From NCBI RefSeq assembly GCF_000499845.2, contig NC_023756.2:41169393-41233392 (forward strand): 64,000 nucleotides of DNA. Reading direction: 5' to 3'. The notes beneath the pieces were generated by a model. It did not search any database, was not told the DNA's origin, and was given only the letters and a program-made list of their open reading frames with translations. This DNA is from Phaseolus vulgaris. Its lineage: Eukaryota > Streptophyta > Magnoliopsida > Fabales > Fabaceae. Of this stretch, positions 49,179-60,683 are shown one piece after another. A program made the translations under genes and the position numbers. Each line of letters opens with the position of its first letter. Positions within the stretch are counted from its first letter, which is position 1.

Positions 49179-51539
49179 ATTATTAATAAAATTGATAAAT
49201 TAATTTTTAAATTGATATCCAATTAACTACCAATGTTTTAACTACTAATTATTTTAGATTCTAAAATTGATAACTAATTAAATATCAATTTATAAACTAT
49301 TAATTAAATAATAAAAATATTTTATATACTAATAATATTTTTAGTATATAAAATAATATATAATTTAATTAATATAATAATTAATTATTTTTTATTATTA
49401 AAATTGATTTTTATTTAATAATTTTATCTTTGACATATTACATATGTTAATGTTGTGACAATCTACGAAGATGTCTAATTAATTCTCTAAAAAAAATTGT
49501 TTTGTAAACATGAAATGAAACCTCTGATTACGTGCAAGAGTGTGTGATGATCTCACCAATCATATTGATACTTTTGATGAAGTGTGAACACTTAATTTGG
49601 ACTCAAACAGTTTGATTCCTGATTGAAAAGCGAGTTTTCGGAATTTGGTGAATGGGAAATTGTTACATGCTTAAAGAATTGGAAACAGCATCCTTTTAGT
49701 ATATGTCTCAAGGGAATGTTCTTACACGTTACTCATGATGCCATTGGAATCACCATTTCCAACATTCATAACCAATGCTTTTTCTCCACACTTTGAGTAT
49801 CAATCCAGTTTCTCAAAGATCCTAGGTTCTTCTCTTTGTTTCTATGGGTCTTAGAGATCCATCAAGTTAATGAACTCTTGAAAAAAAAAAAAGTTGTGAT
49901 AAGTTGGCAATTAAATAGTAAATTATTTTATATTATAATTGTTAAAATTAAAATATTTAAATTTATGTGAGGAGATGAAGAATTTTTTTTTTAAAATTTG
50001 ATGAATTTTTCTATTATGAGCGTCGGAGTGCAAACGGCCACTAGGATATCCTTTGTCTTTGTGTTTTCAGACGATCATTAGAGGAAAGACACACGCGAAC
50101 GCAAAGATTCTGGGTGCGAAAGTAATGTAGACGCACACGTTTCAGGTCAACCGGCAGGAATAATATTATTTTTTATGTTACTCATATTTTTAAAGAAAAA
50201 AATAAGTGTGTTGATTGACAAACATTTAAATTAAATAATTTTGTTGATTTACATAGGTTATAGGTTTTGGATTGGTTCTCTCATATTATTTTTCCTTTCA
50301 CTTTTTTAACCATACTTCTCATCAATAATTAATTGATTAATTTTGAATATAATTACAATCCAATAGTTGATTTCACATGGATAATCTTTATATAAATTAG
50401 TGAAAATATAGGTGTTCTCACATCATTGTGTCTACATTTTTTCAAATATTTTAAAAGTTTGTTGTATTCTCTTTATTATAGATATTACATTATAAATTTA
50501 TAATAATTATAATTTTATTGAATTAATACATGAAATAAATTTACAAAATATCATTGCAAATTTTACTATATATATGAAAACGAAAATACTAATTTAGAGT
50601 ATGATAGTCTTATAATCAACAATAAATTCTTCTATAAATAGGATACCAAATAAAAAATGGTATTCATGTGCTATCTAAGTTTACTTAAAATTATAGTTAG
50701 AATAAGTAATTTTTTTTAATACGACGCACGCTTGTGTGGCTGCATGTGTACTCTTTTGTTATGGATATTGCATTAAAATTTTTAATTTTGTTAAATTAAT
50801 ATATGGCGTTAATTTACAAATATCACTATAAAGTCTATTTGTACTTACCTATAATTTATAAAAAAACTCACCTACAATTTCTAAAAAGTAAAATTTTTGT
50901 TAATAAATTTATTTATTAAATTATAACAAAAAACTAAGTATTTTTTTTCTTTAAATGATAAATTATATATATTGAAGGTAAAAATCATTATATATATATA
51001 TACAAGTTATTTTTAAAAAGAAAATTTATTTAATTATTTTAAAATAAAAATAAATTATTCAATATATATAACATTAAATAAATAAATAAGTTATTTATTT
51101 TATTAAAAGATGAATAATCTAAATATGATACACTTTTTTTCTTTTGACAAAATATTACTATTATTATAATAACTATTAAAATAAAATATATTCTTAAATT
51201 ATAAGAATATTTTAGTAAAAGTATTTATAAAAATAAATATTTTTGTATGTATTTTTTATTTTATTTTTTATTAGGAAGAATTATTTTGAATTAAAAAGAA
51301 AGCTATTTAAAGGGTAAAATTGTAAGAAATTGATTTTTTTTGTTTTTTTTTTCAAATTTAAACTTCTCTAAATTTTTAAAATTCAAAATTTCAATTCAAA
51401 ATAAATAATTATTAAATTTATTATATACTAATATTATAAAGGATAAAGTTAAAAAATTACACAAAAGAGGGAATCTTAGATAATTTTTCAGTTACATTTT
51501 ATAAAAATAACCATTTCAAATATTTTAATATGTATTTGG
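49179..51539. other. AT-rich intergenic DNA with old CACTA-family remnant
   Basis: 49179-49440 is a degraded relative of the preceding element. A GC-richer strip at 50020-50160 (GAGCGTCGGAGTGC and GACGCACACG) is unassigned. The rest is AT-rich without genes. Confidence 0.5.
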
Positions 51540-52590
51540 TGGCTATGTCTCCTATTGTTAATAAAACTGCTAAGCTTTGGATTTTGTCGATTCCTAATCT
51601 TGTCTGAAATTTCTTGGTCAATGATCAGTTTATTTTTGTAACTAGCCTTCTGCATGATAAATGCTTTAGCTTTGCAGGTGTTTATAGTGCTAACACATAC
51701 TTGGTTAGACGATTTTTGTGAAGGGATCTTAGTTTCTTCACATGGCCTTGGTGTATTTTGAGAGATTTTAATGTTGTGCTCTCAGTGGATGACTGCAAAG
51801 GGGGTTGGCTCCTAATCAGGTTTCTTGTAATGAATTCCTTGATTGGATTAATACTAATGATATTTCTTGTATGTCTTTTATTGGATCTTGTTATACTTGG
51901 TGTAATGGAAGGAGAGGGTTGCATAAAATTCATAGAAGACTGAATAGGGTTTTATGTATTGGAGTGTGTCTGAATGAATGAGATTCTTGTACTTATTAGA
52001 TTCTTATTAAAAGTTGTTCTGATCATTCCCCTATTCTTGTTCTATGTGGCTCTAGGACACTTCATGTATAAAACTTATTCATGATTTTTGGGCTAATAAG
52101 GTTGTTGGTTGTCTTATATTTATTTTGCAACATAAGTTAAAAAGTTTGAAAATTGAGTTTCGAGACCGGAATACAAATTCTTTTGGTAATGTTCACAATG
52201 CAGTTTTTCTTAAGTAGGGTCTCCTCCTTGGTATTCAACAAAACTTAGAGATTGTTAGTTTATCTGATGGGCTTCTCTATCAAGAAAAGATTGCTAAGGA
52301 GAAGCTTGATCATGCTCTTCACTGTCAATATTTGTTTTGGAAAGAAAGGGCTAAGATGTTATGGTTTAAAGATGGGGATCAAAATACGGTTTTTTTCCTT
52401 GCTGTGATCAAGAGGAGAAGTAATTCTAGTGGGATTCATCGTTTACATTGATAATGAGGTTATTGATGATCCTAAACTCATTGAGGATCATATTTTGGAC
52501 TTTTATAAAAATCTTTATGCTTAGTCTATTTTTAATGTTCCGGATAAAAGTAATATGAAAGATGATTGTGAGGAGAATATGATGTTGATT
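51540..52590 (+). pseudogene. LINE endonuclease-region fragment
   Basis: Plus-strand, stop-riddled sequence with an apurinic-endonuclease-like region: FVTSLLHDKCFSFAGVYSA, then WPWCILRDFNVVLSVDD (the GDFN motif is RDFN here), FIGSCYTWCNGRRGLHKIHRRLNRV, and DHSPILV (catalytic SDHSPI). It continues toward the linker before reverse transcriptase (KLIEDHILDFYKNLYA) and then ends. This complements the endonuclease-lacking LINE at 30.7-33.1 kb but is a separate, more decayed copy in the opposite orientation. Confidence 0.7.
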
Positions 52591-52597
52591 AAAAAAA

Positions 52598-52760
52598 CCT
52601 TGGTAGCAAATTAGTTATCAATTTAGAAACTATTTAACAATAATAAAAACTAATTTAGAAACCATTTTTTTTTAATTTCTAAAATAATCTCTAATTTAGT
52701 CACTATAACAACTAATTATTTTTTACTCTAAAATTAGTTTCTATTCAATAATTTTCCTCC
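52598..52760. mobile_element. Fragment of the 48.8-kb CACTA miniature family
   Basis: TTTAGAAACTATTTAACAAT, AAATAATCTCTAATTTAG and TTAGTTTCTATTCAATAATTTTC match the right half of the element at 48801-49178. The left half and terminal CACTA are absent. It sits at the broken end of the LINE fragment. Confidence 0.65.
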
Positions 52761-54378
52761 ATACGACTCTTTTTCATTACTCTAAAACATGTACTTCATT
52801 TGCATTCCCTAAGTACTGTATCAAGTTGAGGGTGTTCACGGCCTGGGTCGGTAAGGATTTAGACAAACTCATATTAATGTTTTCTCATTTATCTAATTTC
52901 TATGCTATGAATAATTATAAGACTTTTCCCTACCTCTAAATTACCCTACACAAATCTTTTTTCCATATATCTTTCAAGTAGTTTAGAGAATAATAGTTAT
53001 GTCCCTTCTAAATCTTCCAATATAATGCTCTCCTTTGTTTTGTCTTAACATTACTTAAGCATGCTTTCATAAGTTATAATACATAAACTAAAAAAGAGTT
53101 AAATAGCTTTTACACATGTTATTTTTGCAATATCTTTAAGGAATTTGTGTTTTCTGATATTAAAAATAGTCAGAAACTTTCTACGAATTAAGAATAGTTG
53201 GAAAGAAGATTTTGAATTGAGTAGAGATGGTTTAAATCCTTGTACATGTAGATATAATCAACATAGTTATCATTGACCAATGGAAAAAAAAAACGTAAAC
53301 AGTTTCAGTCTAAAAGTTGTGTTGGTGTGAAGTCTATGATGTGGATGCAACAACTAGCCATCTTGAAAATTCAATGCTAGAATTGAATTTGTATTTACTT
53401 TTCTGATTTAAGATAAACTTTTTTAGCTTATACTGTAAGCAAATTTAAAATTGTTATTAAAGATAGTCACTCCTTTTGTGGAAAAAAAAAACTAATTTTT
53501 TATATCTCTATAAGAGTGAAATTTAATAATCAACCTATATATATACGTTGACACCAGATTAATAAAAAGGAAAAAAATAGACAGTTTTTTTTAATATTAT
53601 TATTTAAGGAGGGTTGATTAAAAAAGTTCATGATATCTTCATTTGCCAATAGGTTAGTGCAAACGTGCTTAAGAAAATAGCTTAATTCAGACTTTAAATG
53701 ATATCATCATCATCTTAATTAGGTTATAAATATAATAGAGACTATAAAGGGCAACAAATCCTAAAGTGACATTAGGCAATCCCACCTGCAATTCCTTCTA
53801 CCATTAATACTTAAATTATTGCACCTTATTATTATTATATATTTTAAGATGTAATAGGTATATGTTGATTGATTCCTTCACTGTTTATAAAATTTGAAAA
53901 TTAATTTAGACTCTTTTACAACTTGTTTTCAAAGTTATTGAAAATATGAGAACCTTGAAAATCAGCATGTGATAACTATGGGTATCTTTTTTACCGAATC
54001 AAAAGAAAAACTCAATTACATAAAATTACGAATCTCAACAAATATTTAAATGGAAAATGATGAATACTATGAAAATTGCATGGAAAGTGAGTCTTCTAAG
54101 TAATTGAAAACAGTTGATATTAGATTGCATGGTATGTGAGACCCACTTTTTTTTTATATTACTCATACTATGTTTATAATTTTTTTTTGTTCAAACATTG
54201 CTTTAATTCAATAATTTTGATATAATTAAGTGAATCTAACTGAACAAGTTTCACATCTTGAATATGCAAAAATAAAAAAATATCCTCATTTTATAAGAAC
54301 AACATTGACTCAAACAAATTTTAGTAAAAAGATAACACATGCCATTATTTTTTATAGATGACGATGACTAATTATTCA
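52761..54378. other. Intergenic DNA
   Basis: No gene or convincing repeat recognised; AT-rich, with poly-A and poly-T runs. Confidence 0.6.
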
Positions 54379-55138
54379 TATACTCGTTGGTACTGAACGA
54401 GTCAGTCTGAGTCTTGATGACCGATTGAGTCAAAAGAATACCATTAAGTCATGTAATAAATGACGGTAATGACGGTTACAATAATATTTAATATTTCAAA
54501 ATATGCGGGAAACATCTCCGACAAATTAGATAAATATGGTACAAATATTCTCCAATATACCAATATACTAATATACATCCCTTTAAATCAAGGATCATGC
54601 TATAAATCAATTAGCAACTAATATTTGATTGATTCGGTCCATCACAACAATAGCCCATGACTAAACACTATAAATAAACCATTTGCAGAGGTGTAAGGTA
54701 TTACATAGTGGACTTTAAGCCTAACTCAACCCCATAAAACCGACTCATGGGGGTGAGGATTGCACCCACTTATATACAATGAATTGTCCTCATCTTTAGT
54801 CGATGTGGGATCTCCATCACACCCCCTCACGCCGAGAGTGATAGATATAAGCTCGTGCGTGGGATAACATATTATGGGTGGTGGCCTGATAAACCCAAAA
54901 AATACTCGCTAGGATAGGATCGAAAATGGCTCTGATAGGTACGCTTTAGTCAACTTTACACTCTTTACACAAAGTACTTACTTGAGCATTGGAGTACCTT
55001 TTTCAGGTTCATCCCGATCGAGTATCAACATTTGTGGAAGAAGACTCAGAAGAAGGAATCAAATGATCATTAACACGTCAGCAATTGTACGAACAGTCTC
55101 AGGTACTATCCAGACCCTTATCTGCCAATACAGGTACA
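54379..55138 (+). repeat. Left LTR of the gypsy element (with insertion)
   Basis: About 520 bp of LTR once the nested 236-bp insertion and its duplicated flank are discounted. Matches the right LTR through AATATACATCCCTTTAAATC, TTAGCAACTAATATTTGATT, GGAGTACCTTTTTCAGGT and GAGTATCAACATTTGTGG, ending ACAGGTACA. It is followed by ATTGGCATCCACCGGGACC, a primer-binding-site-like segment. Confidence 0.8.
54701..54936 (-). mobile_element. TRIM-like fragment (one LTR plus internal part) nested in the left LTR
   Basis: On the minus strand it starts ATCAGAGCC (the tail of a tRNA-Met primer site, TGGTATCAGAGCC in intact elements) and ends with an LTR beginning TGATGGAGATCCCACATCG and finishing GGCTTAAAGTCCACTATG. 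Flanked by AGGTA on both sides (54696-54700 and 54937-54941). The uninterrupted order is visible in the other gypsy LTR. The 5' LTR is missing. Confidence 0.65.
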
Positions 55139-55193
55139 ATTGGCATCCACCGGGACCAAGATAGTAGTCAATTTCAGCATCAATCCTAGACTA

Positions 55194-56373
55194 GCAATGA
55201 TGTTGTCAACAATGAACAATACCAATAATGATTGGGTCGCGGACGAGCAGATTGCACTAATCCAAACCCTCCAAGCACAAATGGAAGAGATACAACAAAA
55301 AGGCATTGAAGATTAGCAATGGAATGAAGAGGATCGATGTCAGAATGAAGAAGAGGTATGCCTTCTTAAGGAGCATAGTAATCAATTGAAACAGTGACTC
55401 AATGGGATTGAACGAGAAGAGCAATCTCGAACACAGGCTCATCAGAGTTCCAGACACACTGAGCACCCCTCCTGATCGATGATGATGAAGACTCAAAAGG
55501 ACATCCTTTTACGGATGAAATAATGGAGACACAACTTCCCTCCAAAAGGAAGGGATTTACTATCAAGCTCTACGAAGGTTTAACAGATCCAGACGAACAC
55601 TTGAATGTTTTTAAGACACAAATGAATCTCTATACAATAAACAAGTAGTGTGGTGCAAAGTTTTCCTCACCTCTCTCCAAGAAGGGGCACTCAGATGGTT
55701 CACACGTCTCCCTCCCAACTCGGTGGGTAACTTTAAGGTCTTGTTGGCCAAGTTCACTACTTAGTATGCAATGAGACGACCACATCATACATCGTCCATG
55801 GCCATCCTCAACGTAAAACAGGGAAAAGGGGAATCCCTGAGGGCGTTCATGGAAAGGTTTAACAAGGTTTGCTTGAGCATATGAAATCTCATGCCCAAAA
55901 TAGCTATGCATCACCTGGTTTCGGCAATCGACTAGGTCGGTTCACTGAAAGTTTGATCAAGAGGCCCGCTAAGGATCTTGACGAATTGAGGAATCGAGCA
56001 ACCAAATTCATGCAGATAGAAGAATTGACCGATTACCACAGAAGCGTCTGATCAGAGATCGGGGGAGATAAGGGAAAGGAGAAAGACGGAGGAAATCGAC
56101 CCATCTTCGGTCGGTTGGGAAGGAATAAACAAAATTGTGACCCTCAATTTTTTAATTACACCCTATTAAATGTTTCACGGGGTAAAATTCTTGAAGAAAC
56201 ACTACGAGCCGAGCTAATCTCAGCACCGAAGCAGCCTCATAACCCAAGAAATACTGACATGTTTAAACATTGTCAGTACTACCACAACTTCGGCCATTCA
56301 ACCAAGTCATGCCAGGCGTTGAAGGATAGAATAAAAGACCTCATTCAAGTTGGCCACCTGTGTAAATTTGTAT
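55194..56373 (+). pseudogene. gypsy gag remnant with zinc-knuckle-like motif
   Basis: Interrupted frames give KGFTIKLYEGLTDPDEHLNV, ALRWFTRLPPNSVGNF, HHTSSMAILNVKQGKGESLR and MERFNKV, the retrotransposon gag signature order. Near 56265-56330 lies HCQYYHNFGHSTKSCQALKD, a CxxxH-GH-C knuckle typical of Tat-type gag. At least five stops. Confidence 0.75.
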
Positions 56374-56685
56374 AGACCAATACTAACTTATATCGATCCC
56401 CACAAAGGGAAAGGTACCTACCAAGGGACCAAGAAGGGCAATATGATCGTCACGGACGAGAGGGCTCATGACGCTTTGACGAAAACTCCCGCTCGGCTAA
56501 ACAGAGAAGAAGAAGTGAAAGTTCAGTGCGAAGGACTCGACCAAAGAGCGAGAGCCCGCGGAGGAATAATCGGACAAACGCAGCGTCCGGGAGGTCATTA
56601 ACACCATAGTTGGACCAATTCCATTCGAAAATGCTGGTCGAAGGGAGGGATGGGTCCATAGAAGTCCCTAGGGATTTGCTAGAGG

Positions 56686-57255
56686 TTGATGTTCAAGTTT
56701 CGCTCGAAAAAAACATCTTCGGGCCATTCAGTCGGTTCACTCGGTATCCACCAGGAGTCAACCGAGGATGTTGCCAATCACCTCACGGATGACAACTTCA
56801 CTACTATCGACCCAGCCCAGGATGATCCCATGGTGATCACCTTGGAAATAGATAAAATTGTCATTATCAAGGTTCTAGTGGATCAGGGATGCTCGGTCGA
56901 TATCCTATGCTGGAAAAATTTCAAGAAAATGAGAATTCCAGACTCAGAAATACAGTCTTATCCTATGCTGACTATAGTTTCCACCCCACATCTTGAAATG
57001 AAATTCTCATTGGTCGCTGGTGACATCGTAACGGTCCATGTCGATCAAAAGACGACTCGAGAATGCTATGTTGCAAATTTAAAGGTAGAATTGACTAGTC
57101 GGCTATATAAGACCTCATCGTGCGGATTGTCAGTGGGAAAAAGAGGACGCTCTCCAAGGCATAGAGAAACCACAAGGGAGCGGGCCCTAGACAGAAGAAC
57201 CAAAGAGCATATGGTCGCTCTCGTCGATCTTGACCCTCGGGTCGATGTCACATAA
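56686..57255 (+). pseudogene. gypsy aspartic protease region
   Basis: Open frame of 189 codons containing VITLEIDKIVIIKVLVDQGCS and VDILCWKNFKKM, corresponding to the retropepsin active-site block (D-S/T/G-G in active enzymes; here D-Q-G), so probably inactive. Followed by linker sequence toward the reverse transcriptase. Confidence 0.65.
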
Positions 57256-57548
57256 AACATGGGAACATTCTTAAAGCGGACAACAACAAATTGGTAAGTC
57301 AAACTTTGATTAATAACGTTGATTTGTTTGCTTGGATGGTTGTTGACATGTCTGGGGTGAGCCCAAATATTATTACACATTGCCTTTTCATTTACAAAGA
57401 AGTCATAGCAGTAGCCTAGAAAAAAAGAAAGATGGGTGAAGAAAAACACGAGAACGCGCGACATGAGGTCGAGAAGTTGGTAAAGGCCGACTTCATCATA
57501 AAGGGACACTACACTATATGGTAAAAAAAATCAAATGGTAAGTGGAAA

Positions 57549-58640
57549 ATGTGTATTGGTTATATCGACCTAAACAAAGCTTATCCCAAAGATTCTTATC
57601 ATCTACCAAGCATTGATCGCCTCGTTGATGGAGCGACGTACCACACTATCTTGAGTTTTTTAGATGCATATTCTGGATACAACCAAATCCGGATGCATCC
57701 CAGAGAAAAAGAAAAAACAACGTTCATGACCGACTGCAACAACTTCTATTATGAAGTCATGACATTCGGCCTAAAAAATGCAGGTGCCACCTACCAACGA
57801 TTGATGGACTATATTTTCAAGGGGATGCTCGACTGGAATGTTAAAGTCTACATGGATGATATTGTTGTCAAGTCTGACTCGTGTCAACAACGCATCAAAC
57901 ACTTACAAGAAGTGTTTCAAGTCCTTCGCGACCACGACATGAGGCTTAACCCCGACAAGTGCGCATTCGGGATGAAAGGAGGAAAGTTCTTGGATTTTAT
58001 GCTCACTCATCGTGACGTAGAAGCAAACCCCGAGAAATGTCGGGCGATCACTAAGATGCGCGACCTCGTCAAGGAAATTCAGAGACTGGTTGGACGATGT
58101 ACAACACTCTCCAGGTTTGTCCCAAAGCTAGCAGAAAAAACCAAACTCATTGTGCATCTACTTCGAAAGGCGTCTAAGTTCCAATACACGATCAAGTGCG
58201 AAGAATTTTTTTCTCCAATTGAAAGTTTCTTGGCGTCCCCCTCCGATTATTCAAAGTCGACCGCCACAAAACTCATAATTGTTTATCTCGTTGTCTCAGA
58301 GAACGCAATCAGTGCAGCGTTGGTCCAGGAGGTGGGCAAGGAGGAATGACCAGTTTACGTCATGGCACAAGTTCCAATACAAGATGAATAAAAAGGTTGC
58401 TTTGGCTTTGGTAATTGCAGCATGGAAAATGCGTATGTACTTTCAGAATTATCGCATTATAGTCAAAACTGACTATCCAATAATGAAGATACTAGCAAAG
58501 CTAGGCTTAGCTGGTCGAATGATCGAATGGGTTGTAGAGTTGTTTAAATTTAAGATCCAATAACAACCCAAGGGGCAATCAAATCACAAGCTTTAGCTGA
58601 TGTCGCAGCCGAGCTCAGTGGATCTCACGATTAACCACTG
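57549..58640 (+). pseudogene. gypsy reverse transcriptase and RNase H
   Basis: RT core is open from 57549 to 58349: IDLNKAYPKDSYHLPSIDRL, SFLDAYSGYNQIRMHP, FGLKNAGATYQRLMD and the catalytic VYMDDIVVKSD at residues 100-110 intact. The downstream RNase H continues in shifted frames (ISAALVQEVGKEE, then LVIAAWKMRMYFQNYRI, LGLAGRMIEWVVEL, and QALADVAAELSGS). Two or more stops split RNase H. The QALAD signature supports the Tat/Ogre-type branch. Confidence 0.85.
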
Positions 58641-58789
58641 TGAAGAAGAAGGGACTCCACCGATCGATCATATATGTTACTTTGAAAAATCCTAGCATTG
58701 GTTCGGACGAATGCATGATAACTCAAGTGCAACCAAACTGATGACTCCCATCAAACAATTTTTAATCAATAGGATTGCAGAGCACAATC

Positions 58790-59130
58790 TGAAAAGACAA
58801 TGAGACAACCGGCCGCCAGGTTTCTTATTGATCAGGATCTCTATCGTCAAGAATATACTCAACCACTCTTAAAATGTATCACCCCCCAACTGGGCTAACT
58901 ACGTCATGCGGGAAATACACGAGGGTGTATGTGGTACACACTTGGGAGCATGAACAATGGCTGCAAAGGTATTAAGGGCAGGCTATTATTGGTTGATCGT
59001 GCAAAGCGAATGCACAAGCTTTATTCGAAAATGTGTTTAATGCCAGGAATACGACCATCTATCCCATCAAAGGCTCGAGAACCTTTACTTAAATTGTCTG
59101 CCAAGCTAAAAACCAAAATGTCTTCACTAT
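58790..59130 (+). pseudogene. gypsy integrase N-terminal (HHCC) remnant
   Basis: Shifted frames contain EIHEGVCGTHLGA, then AAKVLRAGYYW and CVKCQEYDHLSHQ, the H-H-C-C zinc domain of integrase. The catalytic core that should follow is missing, and LTR sequence begins at about 59134. Confidence 0.7.
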
Positions 59131-59133
59131 CAT

Positions 59134-60683
59134 TTAATACCCTGGAATATGCGAAAAACATCTCTGAAAAATAAACTAAATACTAATTTACTGAAAGATA
59201 GTACAAATATTCTCCAATATACCAATATACATCCCTTTAAATCAGGGATCATACTATAAATCAGTTAGCAACTAATATTTGATTGATTTGGCTCATCACA
59301 ACAGGGGCTCATGACTAAACTGTTAGAATGGACGACTTTAAACTAGAGGGGGGTGAATTGTTTAAAGAGGATTTTCGCAAACTTTTAAGTCAAGAATGAA
59401 ATTATCTCGAGAAACAAATGATAAAGAATTCAGTTTGCCAAAAACTCAAAGAAAAAACAACAGCACCAGAAAAACAATCGGTTGTTTCGCAGAAACAATC
59501 GGTTGTTTATACCAGTTTGCATATATCAAAACTGAATTTAAAGAGATTAAGGATATAGAGAATGCACACAAATGTTTATACTAGTTCACTCTAAACCTAG
59601 AGTTACATCCAGTGAGGAATTCCACTAAGCAATCAAACCTAGATCACTTACAACACAACCAAGAAAGTGACCTTAATCCCCTCAAGAAACACACTTCTCT
59701 TAGCCAACACACCAACACTAAGAATGTTGATCTTGATCCCCTCAAGAACACACAACACTTCTCAGCAAACACATAAAGGTTCTTTCAACAGATACAAGGA
59801 TTACACTTGTAACAGAAGCAAATCTGAAATCAATACAAGAGAAAATCCTATTTCACACTCTTTGATCAATCTCAATCTCTAAGCAATCTCAACTCTTTCA
59901 AAACTAAAAAAACTATCTTCTTGTAAAACTCAAATCTGTTTTACTGTTTTATATCAAAGTTGTTGTTTGTTATCAAATCTTAACAAACTATTCATTGCCT
60001 TTAAAGATTGGTCAAAGTATTAAAAACTGAAGCGTAAACAGTTAGAAAATCATTTAATGCTCAGTCAAAGCACAAACCATTTTTCTGTTATGGTACCAAA
60101 ACAAACAATCGATTATTTTCTCAAATCAATCGGTTGTTTTGGTTTTAACAGCTCAACCATTTGAAAAACAATTTTCAATCTTTTCTAAAAACACCTAAGT
60201 ATAAAACAATTGGTTGTTTCGACAAAACAATCGGTTGTTTTTCACTTAGTTTGAAAAACACTTTTCTTTTAAAAAGATTGAGAATGTCTATGCTTTGGAT
60301 TCAATTAAGAGTGGATTACAAAACTCAATCTACCCCAGATCCTATCTAAGACAACTCAGCAACAGCAAGCACAGCCCTAGCCTTCAACATCCTTCAAAGG
60401 GTTTGAATTCTTCAAAGCTTGAACACCACTTGGTTCAACATAAACACTATAAATAAACCCTTTATAGAGATGTAAGGTACGCTTTAATCAGCTTTACAAT
60501 ATACACTCTTTACACTGAATACTTATTTAAGCATCGGAGTACCTTTTTCAGGTCCTCCCCGACCGAGTATCAACATTTGTGGAAGGAGAATCAGAGGAAG
60601 AAATCAAAGGATCATCGACACGTCAACAATTGTACAACCAGTCTCAGATACTATCTAGGTCCATATTTGTCTATACAGGTACA
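59134..60683 (+). repeat. Right LTR of the gypsy element (5'-truncated, with insertion)
   Basis: Without the nested 1120-bp insertion this is ~425 bp matching the left LTR, ending ACAGGTACA before flanking ATTCA. Its 5' part is missing, indicating an internal deletion that joined integrase to LTR sequence. Confidence 0.75.
59321..60440. mobile_element. Solo LTR (1120 bp) nested in the right gypsy LTR
   Basis: Begins TGTTAGAATGG and ends GGTTCAACA (TG...CA) with 5-bp duplication TAAAC at 59316-59320 and 60441-60445. The left gypsy LTR shows the empty site (CTAAACACTATAAATAAACC). The interior holds repeated AAACAATCGGTTGTTT palindromes and AC-rich CTT-type segments, but no coding domain or second LTR. 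It is consistent with a solo LTR left by recombination, or a non-coding miniature element. Confidence 0.85.

Larger units (their letters stand above)
54379..60683 (+). mobile_element. Decayed Ty3/gypsy (Tat-like) LTR retrotransposon
   Basis: Two LTRs flank gag, protease, reverse transcriptase, RNase H and a truncated integrase in the gypsy order. The 5-bp direct repeat ATTCA at 54374-54378 and 60684-60688 fits the target duplication. The left LTR begins TATACTCG, where TG is canonical. The integrase catalytic core and the 5' part of the right LTR are deleted. Each LTR carries one later insertion. Multiple stops in every gene make it non-autonomous. Confidence 0.8.
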
